Of a stretch of DNA of 19,393 nt, positions 1-7,969 are shown piece by piece. The position numbers were made by a program, and so were the translations under genes. The notes under the pieces were generated by a model that was given only the letters and a program-made list of their open reading frames with translations, had not been told where the DNA came from and made no database searches. This DNA comes from Methanolinea sp. UBA477 (GTDB lineage Archaea > Halobacteriota > Methanomicrobia > Methanomicrobiales > Methanospirillaceae). Within the stretch, counting starts at the first letter, position 1, and each line of letters starts with the position of its first letter. Location of the stretch: positions 443 through 19,835 of the forward strand of contig DAWO01000081.1 in the NCBI GenBank assembly GCA_002509485.1, written 5' to 3'.

Positions 1-1048
1 GTGTTGCCGAAGAAGACGGGATATCGGCAGGGGTACGGGTTACAAACACGTTTCCATCGGAATCCTTGTAACTCGTCTCTATCTGGACCGTGTCGGTATC
101 CCGGGCAGAGAACGTTATCTCAAAACTGGAGAAGTCGTCCTGTTGGAGCGATCCGACAACATACTGCCTGTACGGGTCCACGGGTGTCGCCCCTTCCCCG
201 GCAGATATCACCACCGAGTTGGCAACCTCAAGTCCCGCATTGGTCACATCGCCCGTGACCGTATACATGCCACCTTCAGATTCTACCATGATGTTCGAGA
301 GGATCGGATCGGCCTGTTTCTTGCTCTCTCCGAGGACCACGGACAGATCCCTCGATTCGGTATGGGTATTGATACCGTTTTTATATTCGACCAGGACGCT
401 GAGTGTCGTCGATTCTTCAGGAGTCACAGAAAATGTCACTTTCTGGGAAGCGTCGGGATCCAGGTTTCCGATAAAGTAACTGCTGGGAGTCACATCAAAT
501 CCCTCCCCCTCCAGGGAGACGATTATCCCGTTCACCGGGTTGTCCCTCGGGTTTCCCACCACGATCTCAATCTGGTCTTTTTTCCCTGCCGAGAAGGTAT
601 CAGGCCTGTCGAGGATCGATATCTCGAGCGGATCGTTCTGCACCTGGAGCTTTACAGGATACCGGAGATAGCCGGCATCACGGAAATCGATGGAGAATGT
701 GGGGTAATAAATTCCCTCGGGTACATCGGCCCGGACGGTAAATATGAATTTGAGACTGTTTCCCCCTCCGACACTCGTTGCCGTGTCATAGGGATTTGAG
801 AGCATTATGATATCCTCGTCGTGGAGCGTTGCACGGCGGATTGCCACACCAGACACGCCGTTGTTCGTAACTTCCACAGAGATGGTCCCCGTATCATCCT
901 CCATGAACACCTGGGGATCGAGGCTTATGTCTGTCACCGTCACCTGTGCCGCTGCGGCTTCAGATTCCGGGGATATGGAAGCAGCGGGCATCGTCATGGC
1001 TACAATTGCCATGAATACCAGTATGAGAAAATATTGATAGGACTTCAT
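1..1048 (-). CDS. COG1361/CARDB-like exported surface protein (C-terminus cut by window edge)
   Basis: The frame opens with ATG at 1046-1048 and stays open to base 1, giving 349 codons with the C-terminus missing. GGAGGGG lies about 8 bases before the ATG, inside the end of the upstream gene. The protein starts with a short basic stretch and a hydrophobic segment (YFLILVFMAIVAMTM), a signal peptide or anchor ending in an Ala/Ser-rich stretch. The rest is beta-rich with repeated stretches typical of CARDB/NEW3-like domains (for example ISVEVTNNGVSGVAIRRA near residues 47-64 and GDVTNAGLEVANSVVISAGE further on). This resembles the archaeal COG1361 'S-layer domain-like' family, which acts outside the membrane. 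It is 3 bases downstream of the Yip1-family gene, so the two are probably co-transcribed and may work together at the envelope. Fold assignment is by style, not by search. Confidence 0.75.
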   Translation of the reverse strand, partial: MKSYQYFLILVFMAIVAMTMPAASISPESEAAAAQVTVTDISLDPQVFMEDDTGTISVEVTNNGVSGVAIRRATLHDEDIIMLSNPYDTATSVGGGNSLKFIFTVRADVPEGIYYPTFSIDFRDAGYLRYPVKLQVQNDPLEISILDRPDTFSAGKKDQIEIVVGNPRDNPVNGIIVSLEGEGFDVTPSSYFIGNLDPDASQKVTFSVTPEESTTLSVLVEYKNGINTHTESRDLSVVLGESKKQADPILSNIMVESEGGMYTVTGDVTNAGLEVANSVVISAGEGATPVDPYRQYVVGSLQQDDFSSFEITFSARDTDTVQIETSYKDSDGNVFVTRTPADIPSSSAT

Positions 1049-1051
1049 CTT

Positions 1052-1741
1052 TTAAACCCCTCCAGGGATCAAGTTTCCCGAGAAGATGGTGTAGACCATG
1101 TAGATAACATATACCAGGACCGGGATTGCCACTGTAAGGACTGCATGCTTCACGTTCAATTCGCGGGCATACTTCATGGCGAATACCAGTATGTTTGCCG
1201 TCCAGATGAGGAATATGAGAGAGACGAGTGTGGATACCTGTGTGAACTCCATCAGGACAGGATCATTCATCAGCTGCGCCATCACCTCCTGTATCACTGC
1301 CGGATCCTGGATTGAGCGGAGGGCAGGAACACTGACATCCGGAATATAAGAAAATGCAAGGGCAAGTGTCACAAGCGACCCTATCACCACAGGTATGAGA
1401 CCATACCCTGCAAACTCAATTGTCCGCTTCAGTGGGCCACTACCCGAAAAGAACATGGAAACGAGGTACAAAACAACTGACAGGGCCAGCCACCAGATGA
1501 TAAGAAACGCCAGGAATCCAGATGCCGCACCGATGATTTTTAAAAATAATCCCATTGAGGCCATATCTCCCTGGGAGAACAACCGGGCATATAAGCCCGA
1601 CATCACATACCCCTGTATTGCCCCGACCACTGCTCCCACAAGCACTATCAGGGCAGGGATTCTGAGATTTACCGGCTCGAGTATCTTTTTTGAAAAGAAC
1701 GAGCCGGGTCGGATCAAGAGATCCAGGAATGTGTCATTCAT
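1052..1741 (-). CDS. Yip1-family integral membrane protein
   Basis: The product is 229 residues. A short soluble N-terminus (FLDLLIRPGSFFSKKI, a motif typical of archaeal Yip1-domain proteins) is followed by about five hydrophobic segments: roughly residues 28-48, 60-85, 82-105, 115-135 and 170-225. The start ATG at 1739-1741 is preceded by GGTGATC, an exact match to part of the archaeal Shine-Dalgarno consensus, about 4 bases upstream. A TATA-like GGGTATAAAG lies around 1822-1832. The gene leads a two-gene unit with the COG1361 surface protein 3 bases downstream. Yip1-domain proteins are membrane proteins whose prokaryotic role is not established, so I assign no biochemical function. The pairing suggests an envelope role. 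Confidence 0.8.
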   Translation of the reverse strand: MNDTFLDLLIRPGSFFSKKILEPVNLRIPALIVLVGAVVGAIQGYVMSGLYARLFSQGDMASMGLFLKIIGAASGFLAFLIIWWLALSVVLYLVSMFFSGSGPLKRTIEFAGYGLIPVVIGSLVTLALAFSYIPDVSVPALRSIQDPAVIQEVMAQLMNDPVLMEFTQVSTLVSLIFLIWTANILVFAMKYARELNVKHAVLTVAIPVLVYVIYMVYTIFSGNLIPGGV

Positions 1742-1882
1742 GCCAGATCACCACATTTTCTCCTCCAAATCATTTTCCTTTTTCATTGTCACAATTATCA
1801 TCAAAGGACTCTTTGGATCTTTATACCCTTGGTCCTACTCCATAAAATCCATTCCCGAGATCCTGCGCTGAAGAGGACTATA

Positions 1883-2824
1883 TCAGAAGAATTCTTTTCG
1901 CCAGAAGATACCGATTCCGATTATCGAGAGCACGGCAGTAATCCCCATCGTTATCCAGAAAGCGAAAGGAGAGTGCTGGAACGGAAGATCCACGTTCATC
2001 CCGTAGATGCTTGCGACCAGTGTCGGGATCATCAGAATTATCGTCACCGTTGTGAGCAGTTTCATCACTACATTGAGATTGTTGGAGATGACCGACGCAA
2101 ATGCATCCATCATGCCCGAGAGAATACTGGAATAGATGTTGGCCATCTCTATTGCCTGCTTGTTCTCGATGACGACTTCGTCAAAGATGTCACGATCTTC
2201 CTCGTCCATCTCTATCCAGCCCATGCTGTTGAATTTCTCAACCATGAGCGCGTTGGAACGAAGGGACGTGATGAAAAAGACGAGGCTCTTCTCAAGGTTC
2301 AGGAGCTTGATGAGTTGTTCGTTTTTCAGTGCCTTGTGAAGTTCCCGCTCGACATTTCCACTCATCCTGTTGATGTCCTTGAGATACCGGAGAAACATCA
2401 GTGCAGTGCGGATAAAAAGGAGCAGGACAAACCGGGTGCGGTTCTCAGTTGAGAAATTCTTCACCCTCCCGGATAGGAACTCCCCGATGACATCGACATC
2501 AAGGACTGATACTGTGATGATGATATTATGCGTGAGAATGATTCCCAGTGGAAGGGTGGTGAACGGAATGTCGGCCTCTGCTCCCTCACGTCGGGGGGTC
2601 CTGAGAAGAATGAGCGTGCTTCCTTCCTCGCGTTCGACACGTGCCCGCTCATCCACATCGAGTGGGTCTGTCAGGAAATCAGGGGGGATGTTGAACCAGG
2701 AGACAATTTCTGCGATCTCTTTCTGGTCCGGGTTGACCACATGTATCCAGCACCCACTCTCATACCTGTCCCTTTCTCCCAAACCCTCCTCTGTTGTCCG
2801 GTAAATCGAGATGATCCCTCTCAC
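1883..2824 (-). CDS. corA: CorA-type Mg2+/divalent cation transporter
   Basis: The protein is 313 residues, normal for CorA. A large acidic/helical cytoplasmic N-domain (about 1-250) is followed by two C-terminal transmembrane helices (about 255-273 and 288-307). The signature YGMN (GMN at 275-277) follows the first helix, and the tail ends in basic and aromatic residues (WRKEFF). CorA proteins form pentameric channels for Mg2+ and sometimes Co2+ or Ni2+. The start codon is GTG at 2822-2824, with AAGGAGG about 4 bases upstream. No nearby in-frame ATG fits as well. The gene stands about 180 bases downstream of the acetolactate decarboxylase gene, and GGTAAAATAAAGG around 2955-2967 may be its own TATA region. 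Family assignment is strong; the preferred ion is not shown by sequence. Confidence 0.92.
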   Translation of the reverse strand: MRGIISIYRTTEEGLGERDRYESGCWIHVVNPDQKEIAEIVSWFNIPPDFLTDPLDVDERARVEREEGSTLILLRTPRREGAEADIPFTTLPLGIILTHNIIITVSVLDVDVIGEFLSGRVKNFSTENRTRFVLLLFIRTALMFLRYLKDINRMSGNVERELHKALKNEQLIKLLNLEKSLVFFITSLRSNALMVEKFNSMGWIEMDEEDRDIFDEVVIENKQAIEMANIYSSILSGMMDAFASVISNNLNVVMKLLTTVTIILMIPTLVASIYGMNVDLPFQHSPFAFWITMGITAVLSIIGIGIFWRKEFF

Positions 2825-2984
2825 CCCCCCTCCTTTTGTTCGCCGTTCATGGGATACCTGTTCCGGGCCATTATTCCCAAATTGTAACCCGGAATGGAAT
2901 AGAGTTCAACCGTATCTTCCCAATCATGAGCGGTGTACAACAAAGTGGTTATCGATCCTTTATTTTACCTTCGTACCGCAGGGT

Positions 2985-3006
2985 GGGGAGATACGGGTAT
3001 CTCCCC
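2985..3006. terminator. Perfect 10-bp hairpin at the end of the acetolactate decarboxylase gene
   Basis: GGGGAGATAC and GTATCTCCCC form a perfect inverted repeat with a 2-base spacer, overlapping the last base of the acetolactate decarboxylase stop codon (TAG, 3006-3008). Its position suggests a 3'-end processing or termination structure. No T-run follows directly on the minus strand, so it is not a classical intrinsic terminator. Confidence 0.45.
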
Positions 3007-3809
3007 TATCTGCCCGTCTCCACGAACTCGAGATCGTCCGAAAGATTCCTCTCCGGATCCGGTTCGGGCATCAACTCCGAAGGCGGCAACTGAAGGGTGA
3101 ACCCGGGAGTGGCATCAAGAACCACGGTGACATTTTCGAGCATGAAATCGAGAATATGGCCACCGCGGGTTCTTTCGGAGTCTATGTAATGGAGATGGAA
3201 TCCCGGGATATTGAGACCCTGGAACGATTCCGGAGTGAAAAAGCCTACAATCGTTCCTGTCGTGTTGTTGATGACAGAGACCGACTGGTCTGCAGTTGCA
3301 ACCGCCAGTGGGGGATATGGCTTATCCTGCCGTGGTATGGCACGGGCTTTTACATAGGGAACCGCAACGTCCATGCGGATTGCGTAGAGCATGGTGCGTG
3401 AAGGCAACTGTGGTAAGGCACGTTCGATGAATTCGGAGTAATTGCAGGTCCCTTCGAGGGTGAAATGGTAATCCGGTTCAAAGAAGGTCACGGAAGAGAA
3501 GGGCGTTGTCATATCCCCGCGAACCGGGTAGACACTGCCGTCCGCCCTCACCTGGTAGAATGACCCGTCCAGTGCGATCATCTCACCATCAATGGCATCA
3601 AACGTCCCTATTCCAAAATCCCCGTGCTCTGCCAGTTCTCTGAATGTGAATTCGCCATCATAACCGCCGAGAAGAAGCGAATCGATGGTTGAGACCTGGC
3701 AGAGGGTGTCGTGGAGATCCTGTTCTTCCCAACCTGCCATCATCCAGCCTGTTGCAACACCCAGTGTAAATAGGATGATTGCAGCGAAAACCAGGTACCG
3801 CTCCCGCAT
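3006..3809 (-). CDS. budA: Acetolactate decarboxylase with N-terminal membrane anchor/signal
   Basis: The product is 267 residues and matches alpha-acetolactate decarboxylase, which converts 2-acetolactate to acetoin and CO2. The zinc-ligand pattern is intact: His205-x-His207 followed 11 residues later by His218 (within HLHYIDSERTRGGH), the same spacing as in the Bacillus enzyme. Other family stretches are the N-terminal STIDSLLLGGYDG, GDFGIGTFDAIDGEM and the IRMD segment around 144-147. Residues about 5-25 form a hydrophobic helix (YLVFAAIILFTLGVATGWMMAG), so the catalytic domain is probably outside the membrane or membrane-tethered. The start ATG has GGGAGG about 8 bases upstream. No acetolactate synthase gene is adjacent. 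The physiological role in a methanogen is unclear; disposal of acetolactate or acetoin production is inference. Confidence 0.9.
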   Translation of the reverse strand: MRERYLVFAAIILFTLGVATGWMMAGWEEQDLHDTLCQVSTIDSLLLGGYDGEFTFRELAEHGDFGIGTFDAIDGEMIALDGSFYQVRADGSVYPVRGDMTTPFSSVTFFEPDYHFTLEGTCNYSEFIERALPQLPSRTMLYAIRMDVAVPYVKARAIPRQDKPYPPLAVATADQSVSVINNTTGTIVGFFTPESFQGLNIPGFHLHYIDSERTRGGHILDFMLENVTVVLDATPGFTLQLPPSELMPEPDPERNLSDDLEFVETGR

Positions 3810-4245
3810 AGAATATTCCTCCCTTGATCATCAGGTTTGGGAGACCATGATATGTGCGGTTTCCCCCCTGTCAGGAGAACCGGGAAGAATAGCTCTTCGC
3901 TATCTTGTGGGGGTGAGGATCCCTCATCATGCAAACACCCAAGCTGGCTCCAGCCCCCTCAACAGGATGAATGCCGCGCCCCGAAAATACCGCGAGGCTG
4001 ATTCACAGTCAAAATTTGAGCAATTGGGTATGGGATATGTGAGGGCACCCCGGCGGCGGATCAATGACCAAGTCTGGATACCTCTAAAGAACAGGTGATT
4101 TTATTCCGCCCACAGGAAACAGCGAGGAGGCGGAGGAACATTCCTGATTCTCAACGGACCCCTTCATCTTCAGCATATCTGCCGGCTGCAAGGGTCAGGA
4201 AGAAGAGCGGGGCCCGACACGGGAAGATGACTGCAGGCACTCGTA
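3810..4245. other. Gene-poor stretch between acetolactate decarboxylase and the HEAT-protein gene
   Basis: This 436-base interval holds no convincing coding region. It contains the promoter/RBS side of the acetolactate decarboxylase gene (3810-3840) and repeat copy 1 (3981-4132). Open frames here have no family likeness, no good ribosome binding sites and only chance-like composition. Confidence 0.6.
3981..4132 (+). repeat. Dispersed intergenic repeat, copy 1
   Basis: The element has two conserved blocks that match copy 2 at 8598-8747. Block A (3981-4059, 79 bases) matches 8598-8676 with 7 mismatches and no gap, and ends in CCCCGGCGGCGG. After about 58 poorly conserved bases, block B (4118-4132, AACAGCGAGGAGGCG) matches 8733-8747 exactly. 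Both copies lie in the same plus orientation and in gaps beyond gene 3' ends. Block differences are mostly non-synonymous in the frames I checked, so it looks like a DNA or RNA element, not a small protein. The class is not known to me. Confidence 0.75.
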
Positions 4246-4755
4246 TCACTTTTGCTGCTGCGCCCGGAGATTTCTCCTGCCAATCTCTTCGAGGGCCTCA
4301 GTGACCGCCTTCAACAGGGTACTTTTTCCAGTCACCTCCGCATTGCGCAAAGCCGGTACCGCTGAATCGCCCATGTTTCCAAGGGCTTTTACAGCCCGCA
4401 GACGGACACCGCGCTGGGGGTCTTCAAGTGCGTCAATCAATGCAGGAACCGCCCTGGGGTCGGCAATTTTTCCGAGCGCTTCCGCTGCTTCCTCCCGTAC
4501 ATGGTCATTCTCATCCGACAGCACAGAAACGAGTGCGTCAACAGCCACCGGATCCCCCTGGTTGCCTAGAGCGATCGCCGCTCTCCACCTGATGCTCACA
4601 TAACGGGTGTCGTTGAGTGCCTGTATCAGAAGAATCACCGCCTCCCTTGAACGGATGGCTTCAAGATCGCCAACCCCTATCCACCTGACCTCGGGATCGT
4701 CATTGTTGAGCGCTTTTCCAAGCTGGTCGAGTTGGGATCCTGGTGTATCTGTCAT
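4246..4755 (-). CDS. HEAT-repeat (PBS-lyase-like) protein
   Basis: The product is 169 residues when started at ATG 4753-4755 (MTDTPGSQLDQ). The open frame continues upstream for 80 codons, but that part overlaps the aminotransferase gene out of frame and has no protein-like character. The body is four to five alpha-helical repeats of about 31 residues, each with an LxxAL...VRxxAAxALG pattern: ALNNDDPEVRW, ALNDTRYVSIRWRAAIALG, VLSDENDHVREEAAEALG and ALEDPQRGVRLRAVKALG. Such repeats usually make a protein-protein interaction scaffold. The gene is 25 bases downstream of the class I aminotransferase stop and is probably the last gene of the riboflavin operon. Partner and function cannot be read from sequence. 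Confidence 0.85.
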   Translation of the reverse strand: MTDTPGSQLDQLGKALNNDDPEVRWIGVGDLEAIRSREAVILLIQALNDTRYVSIRWRAAIALGNQGDPVAVDALVSVLSDENDHVREEAAEALGKIADPRAVPALIDALEDPQRGVRLRAVKALGNMGDSAVPALRNAEVTGKSTLLKAVTEALEEIGRRNLRAQQQK

Positions 4756-4780
4756 GTACGTGGGATTTTTCGTCCTTTCA

Positions 4781-5923
4781 TCAGGAGGTTCGCTGGCACA
4801 CGCGAATCCTGGCCACGGCATCTTCCAGTCTCTCCATCGACGTCGCGTACGAGATCCGCTCCCACCCGGGTGTATTGAATGCGGAACCGGGTGTGACAGC
4901 CACCCTCCCCTTCTCAAGCCATCTCCTGGCAACATCGACATCATCGCCATCAACCCTGACATAGGCATAAAATGCCCCGTCCGCCGGGGCAACAAAAAAT
5001 CCCATCAGGCGCAGTTCAGCCACCAGGAAATCACGCCTCTTCCGGAATTCCTTTCTCATGATCTCCACGCAGGACTGGTCGCCGACAAGGGCGGCCACAC
5101 CACCATACATGGCAAATGTCGTGGGGTGGCTCACCGTATGCTGCTGAACCTTTGACATCTCCCTGATGATCTCGGGGGGGGCTACTGCATATCCGAGCCT
5201 CCATCCTGTCATCGCATATGCCTTCGAAAAGCCGTTTACGGTGATGCACCTTCCTGCCATGTCCCCGATGGACGCCAGGGAGACGTGTTCCTTGCCGTAC
5301 GTCAGTTTCTCGTATATCTCATCGGAGACGGCAAAAATATCATAATCCTCGCAGAGATCTGCCAGTAATTTCAGGGATTTCTTCTCAAGAACGGCTCCGG
5401 ACGGGTTTGATGGTGAATTTATCACGATCATCTTGGTCCGCGGTGTTACCCGTTCCTGCAGTGAATCATCGGGTTGAAATGTATCGGCCGACAGGAGATG
5501 GTGGACCGGCCGGCCGCCGGCGATCCGGACGATCGGTTCGTACGAGACCCAGGATGGGTCCAGGAGGATGACCTCCTCGCCCGGATTTAGCACCGCTTCG
5601 ACCGCTTCGTAGATCGCACTCTTCGCCCCGCATGTCACGATGACCTGATCAGGATTGCAGGGGAAAGCATTGTCCGCCTCGATCTTTCCGGCTATTGCAT
5701 CCAGGAGCTCAGGGATGCCATTGCTCGGCGCATAATGCGTCTCTCCTCTCATCAGCGCAGAGATGCATGCATCCCTGATATGCAGGGGGGTATCAAAGTC
5801 AGGTTCTCCGATGGAGAGGCTGATCACATCGATACCGCCTCTCTGCATCTGTTTTGCCCGGTTCGAGATCTCTATCGTTGCGGATGGGGCAAGCCCGGAG
5901 ACCTTATCCGAGAGGTTCCTCAT
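4781..5923 (-). CDS. Class I/II PLP aminotransferase (aspartate aminotransferase-like)
   Basis: The protein is 380 residues, typical of subgroup I-gamma aspartate/aromatic aminotransferases. Visible landmarks are the N-terminal SLSIGEPDFDTP, the NSPSNPSGAVL loop (169-179), the PLP-pyridine Asp and Tyr in SDEIYEKLTYG (Asp201, Tyr204), and the Schiff-base lysine in GFSKAYAMTGWRLGY (Lys234, with Arg242 nearby). The enzyme transfers an amino group between amino acids and 2-oxoacids, with aspartate the likeliest donor. The ATG overlaps the ribH stop codon by 4 bases (ATGA at 5920-5923), so translation is probably coupled. Why an aminotransferase sits at the end of ribC-ribH is not obvious. Substrate cannot be fixed from sequence. 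Confidence 0.92.
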   Translation of the reverse strand: MRNLSDKVSGLAPSATIEISNRAKQMQRGGIDVISLSIGEPDFDTPLHIRDACISALMRGETHYAPSNGIPELLDAIAGKIEADNAFPCNPDQVIVTCGAKSAIYEAVEAVLNPGEEVILLDPSWVSYEPIVRIAGGRPVHHLLSADTFQPDDSLQERVTPRTKMIVINSPSNPSGAVLEKKSLKLLADLCEDYDIFAVSDEIYEKLTYGKEHVSLASIGDMAGRCITVNGFSKAYAMTGWRLGYAVAPPEIIREMSKVQQHTVSHPTTFAMYGGVAALVGDQSCVEIMRKEFRKRRDFLVAELRLMGFFVAPADGAFYAYVRVDGDDVDVARRWLEKGRVAVTPGSAFNTPGWERISYATSMERLEDAVARIRVCQRTS

Positions 5924-6327
5924 TTTAATCGCTGTACCATCTTGATTGCCGATTCCACTGCCCGCTTTGCATAATCGATCCGTTCGTTGGCCTCAAGACG
6001 GGTCATGCCGGGACCCGAGATCCCGAGGGTTACCGGAATTCCATATTCAAGGCTCAAGTCAATTATCTTCCGTGCGGCATGCTGGACAACGATCTCGTCA
6101 TGCTGGGTGGAGCCCTCGATTACGCATCCGATGGTCACGACTGCGTCAACCCGGCCCTCAGATAATATCTTCTTTATCGCGAGGGGCATGTCATATGCTC
6201 CCGGGACATAGATGCAATCTGTCACTTCCGCTCCCAGGAACGAGGCGTGTTCCCGGCCTTCAACCTCCATCATGTAGGTGATGTCACGGTTGAACTCTGA
6301 TACCACGAATCCAAGTTTGATACTCAT
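5920..6327 (-). CDS. ribH: 6,7-dimethyl-8-ribityllumazine synthase
   Basis: The product is 135 residues when started at ATG 6325-6327, which has GGAGAAGG about 5 bases upstream. An in-frame TTG 15 bases earlier overlaps that Shine-Dalgarno and is less likely. Family motifs are the aromatic-region start (FVVSEFNRDIT), the VPGAYDMPLAIKK loop and TIGCVIEGSTQHDEIV, which carries the catalytic His (His76). The enzyme condenses 5-amino-6-(D-ribitylamino)uracil with 3,4-dihydroxy-2-butanone 4-phosphate to lumazine, and family members form pentamers or 60-mer shells. It lies 53 bases downstream of ribC and overlaps the downstream aminotransferase by 4 bases. Assignment is firm. Confidence 0.95.
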   Translation of the reverse strand: MSIKLGFVVSEFNRDITYMMEVEGREHASFLGAEVTDCIYVPGAYDMPLAIKKILSEGRVDAVVTIGCVIEGSTQHDEIVVQHAARKIIDLSLEYGIPVTLGISGPGMTRLEANERIDYAKRAVESAIKMVQRLK

Positions 6328-6380
6328 TATTACCTTCTCCAAAGATCTTCTGCCTGATTATTCATAAACAGTTGCCACGA

Positions 6381-6842
6381 TCATCTCCGGGCGGGACCGG
6401 CATCCGAAAACCCCTGCCGCTGCCCGCTTCCGGCCTGCTTTTCCAGCTCACGGGGATAGAGAATGAGCCTGATTGCATTGACCGCATGCTCGCGTGACCG
6501 CTGCTCGGCAAGCCACGCAAGTTCCTGGTCATCCTTCGCCTCGTCCTCGTGGACAAACACCTCGATGATATGGGTATTCGTCATCAGCTGGCAGATGATG
6601 AGTCCCTGGGATGCCTCGTGGGCACAGAGCCGGTCTTTTTCCTGGCCCCCGGGCATTCCAAGCGCCATCACGATGTCACAGTTCTTCTCCTCGATCAGTT
6701 TCTTGCAGGCTACGGGTAGGTCTTTCATGCCGGGAACCGTCACCCGCTCGACCTTCACGCTCGCGTGCTTCCGAAGTTCATCGACGGCAAAGCTTCCCAT
6801 ATTGACTCTGGCAAACGTGGTGTCGGCCACGCCAACCCTCAT
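6381..6842 (-). CDS. ribC: Riboflavin synthase, archaeal type
   Basis: The protein is 153 residues and belongs to the archaeal riboflavin synthase family, which is related to lumazine synthase and not to bacterial RibE. Characteristic stretches are MRVGVADTTFARVNMG at the N-terminus, TVPGMKDLPVACKKLI, ALGMPGGQEKD and ICQLMTNTHIIEVFVHEDEA. It dismutates two molecules of 6,7-dimethyl-8-ribityllumazine to riboflavin and 5-amino-6-ribitylaminouracil. The ATG overlaps the stop of the class V aminotransferase by 4 bases (6839-6842). Together with ribH directly downstream, it supplies the last two steps of riboflavin synthesis. The C-terminal tail (SGSGQRQGFSDAGPARR-like) is low-complexity and probably disordered. 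Confidence 0.94.
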   Translation of the reverse strand: MRVGVADTTFARVNMGSFAVDELRKHASVKVERVTVPGMKDLPVACKKLIEEKNCDIVMALGMPGGQEKDRLCAHEASQGLIICQLMTNTHIIEVFVHEDEAKDDQELAWLAEQRSREHAVNAIRLILYPRELEKQAGSGQRQGFSDAGPARR

Positions 6843-7969
6843 CCCAGCACCCCGGCTGCAGCCATGACTCCGTCACCTGCAGGAGTATATCCGCACCTGG
6901 AGAGCGAATACTGGACGGCCGACAGGGTCGCGAGGATCTCGGGAGCACCAACAGCCCCCATGGTCCCGATGCGGAATATTCTCCCCTTCAGGTGGTCCTG
7001 CCCCCCTGCGATCTCGATTCCCATCTGTTTTACCAATCCCCGAAATGCGCTGTCCAAAACGCCCTCTGGCAGACTGACTGCACTTGCGGTATTCGAGTAT
7101 GCATGATCCGCATCAATTTCCGGAAACATTGAAAGTCCCCATGCATCCACCGCGGCCCTCACCGCATTCGCAAGCGTCCTGTGACGTGCTATGCGGTTGT
7201 CGAGGCCCTCCTCCTCGATGATCATGCACGCCTCCCTCAGTGCCAGGAAGAGGGGAACTGCCGGGGTATAGGGTGTCTGCATCGACTTCGCACCGGCACT
7301 CTTCCGGTATGCGGCAAGATCAAGATAGAAGGGCCGGTGATCGGCGATCCTCTCCCAGGCCCTGTCGCTCACCGATATCGCGGAAAGGCCGGCCGGGGCG
7401 GCAAGGCACTTCTGTGAGCCGACCACGACCACGTCCGCACCCCATTTATCGGCATGCACCTCGTCACCTGCAATCGAGGTGATCCCGTCCATCACGAAGA
7501 GCGCATCGTATTTCCTGGCCAGACTTCCCACTCTTTCGGCAGGGTTTTTGATACCTGCCGAGGTCTCGTTGTGAACCAGCGTCACCATCTCTGCACCGGA
7601 TTCGAGTGCAGATTCGAGCGCAACCAGGTCAAGGGGTGTTCCCCACTCAGAGGCAATCGGGCTGGCCGAACCATACCTTTGTGAAATCCTGAAGAGCCGG
7701 TCCCCGAATTTGCCGTTCATCAGGCAGGCAATCTTTCTCTCCCTTCCAAAGTTGGCTACCGCCGCTTCCATCGCGGCCGTCCCCGATCCGCTGATGACAA
7801 AGAGATCGCTGGCTGTCCCGAAGGCGGTCTTCAGAACCCGTGTACAATCGGCATAGACCGACCCGAATTCATCCCCGCGATGATTGATCGCCTGTCTCAT
7901 CATCACGGCACGGACACGCTCCGGTATGGGTACCGGGCCGGGCAGCATCAGGAGTGGTTCATTTTCCAT
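6839..7969 (-). CDS. Class V PLP aminotransferase (alanine/serine-glyoxylate or aspartate aminotransferase-like)
   Basis: The product is 376 residues. It has the class V pattern: LMLPGPVPIPERV at the N-terminus, the glycine-rich SGSGTAAMEAAVANF (60-74) that binds PLP phosphate, HNETSAGI (133-140), the PLP-ring Asp in FVMDGITSIAGDE (Asp161), and the Schiff-base lysine in VVGSQKCLAAPAG (Lys187). The methanogen homologue group includes the broad-specificity MJ0959-type aspartate/serine-pyruvate transaminases, so the substrate is uncertain. It is the first gene of the operon leading into ribC. The ATG is about 22 bases from TATA-like TTATAAAAATA and has no clear Shine-Dalgarno, which points to a leaderless or near-leaderless message. 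Confidence 0.9.
   Translation of the reverse strand: MENEPLLMLPGPVPIPERVRAVMMRQAINHRGDEFGSVYADCTRVLKTAFGTASDLFVISGSGTAAMEAAVANFGRERKIACLMNGKFGDRLFRISQRYGSASPIASEWGTPLDLVALESALESGAEMVTLVHNETSAGIKNPAERVGSLARKYDALFVMDGITSIAGDEVHADKWGADVVVVGSQKCLAAPAGLSAISVSDRAWERIADHRPFYLDLAAYRKSAGAKSMQTPYTPAVPLFLALREACMIIEEEGLDNRIARHRTLANAVRAAVDAWGLSMFPEIDADHAYSNTASAVSLPEGVLDSAFRGLVKQMGIEIAGGQDHLKGRIFRIGTMGAVGAPEILATLSAVQYSLSRCGYTPAGDGVMAAAGVLG

Noticed and set aside
143..799. Long plus-strand open frame (218 codons) at the left end
   Set aside because: It lies opposite the COG1361-type gene, has no family likeness, and the minus-strand frame has a signal peptide, a Shine-Dalgarno and protein-like composition.
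1829..2452. Plus-strand open frame of 207 codons
   Set aside because: It is antisense to CorA, which shows clear family motifs; the His/Asp-rich translation is a typical antisense artefact in GC-rich DNA.
3952..4132. Possible C/D-box guide RNA in the dispersed repeat (GATGA and CTGA-like boxes)
   Set aside because: The boxes are degenerate and not at matching positions in the two copies.
4756..4995. 80-codon N-terminal extension of the HEAT protein
   Set aside because: It overlaps the 3' end of the aminotransferase out of frame and has no repeat character; ATG 4755 starts just before the first repeat.
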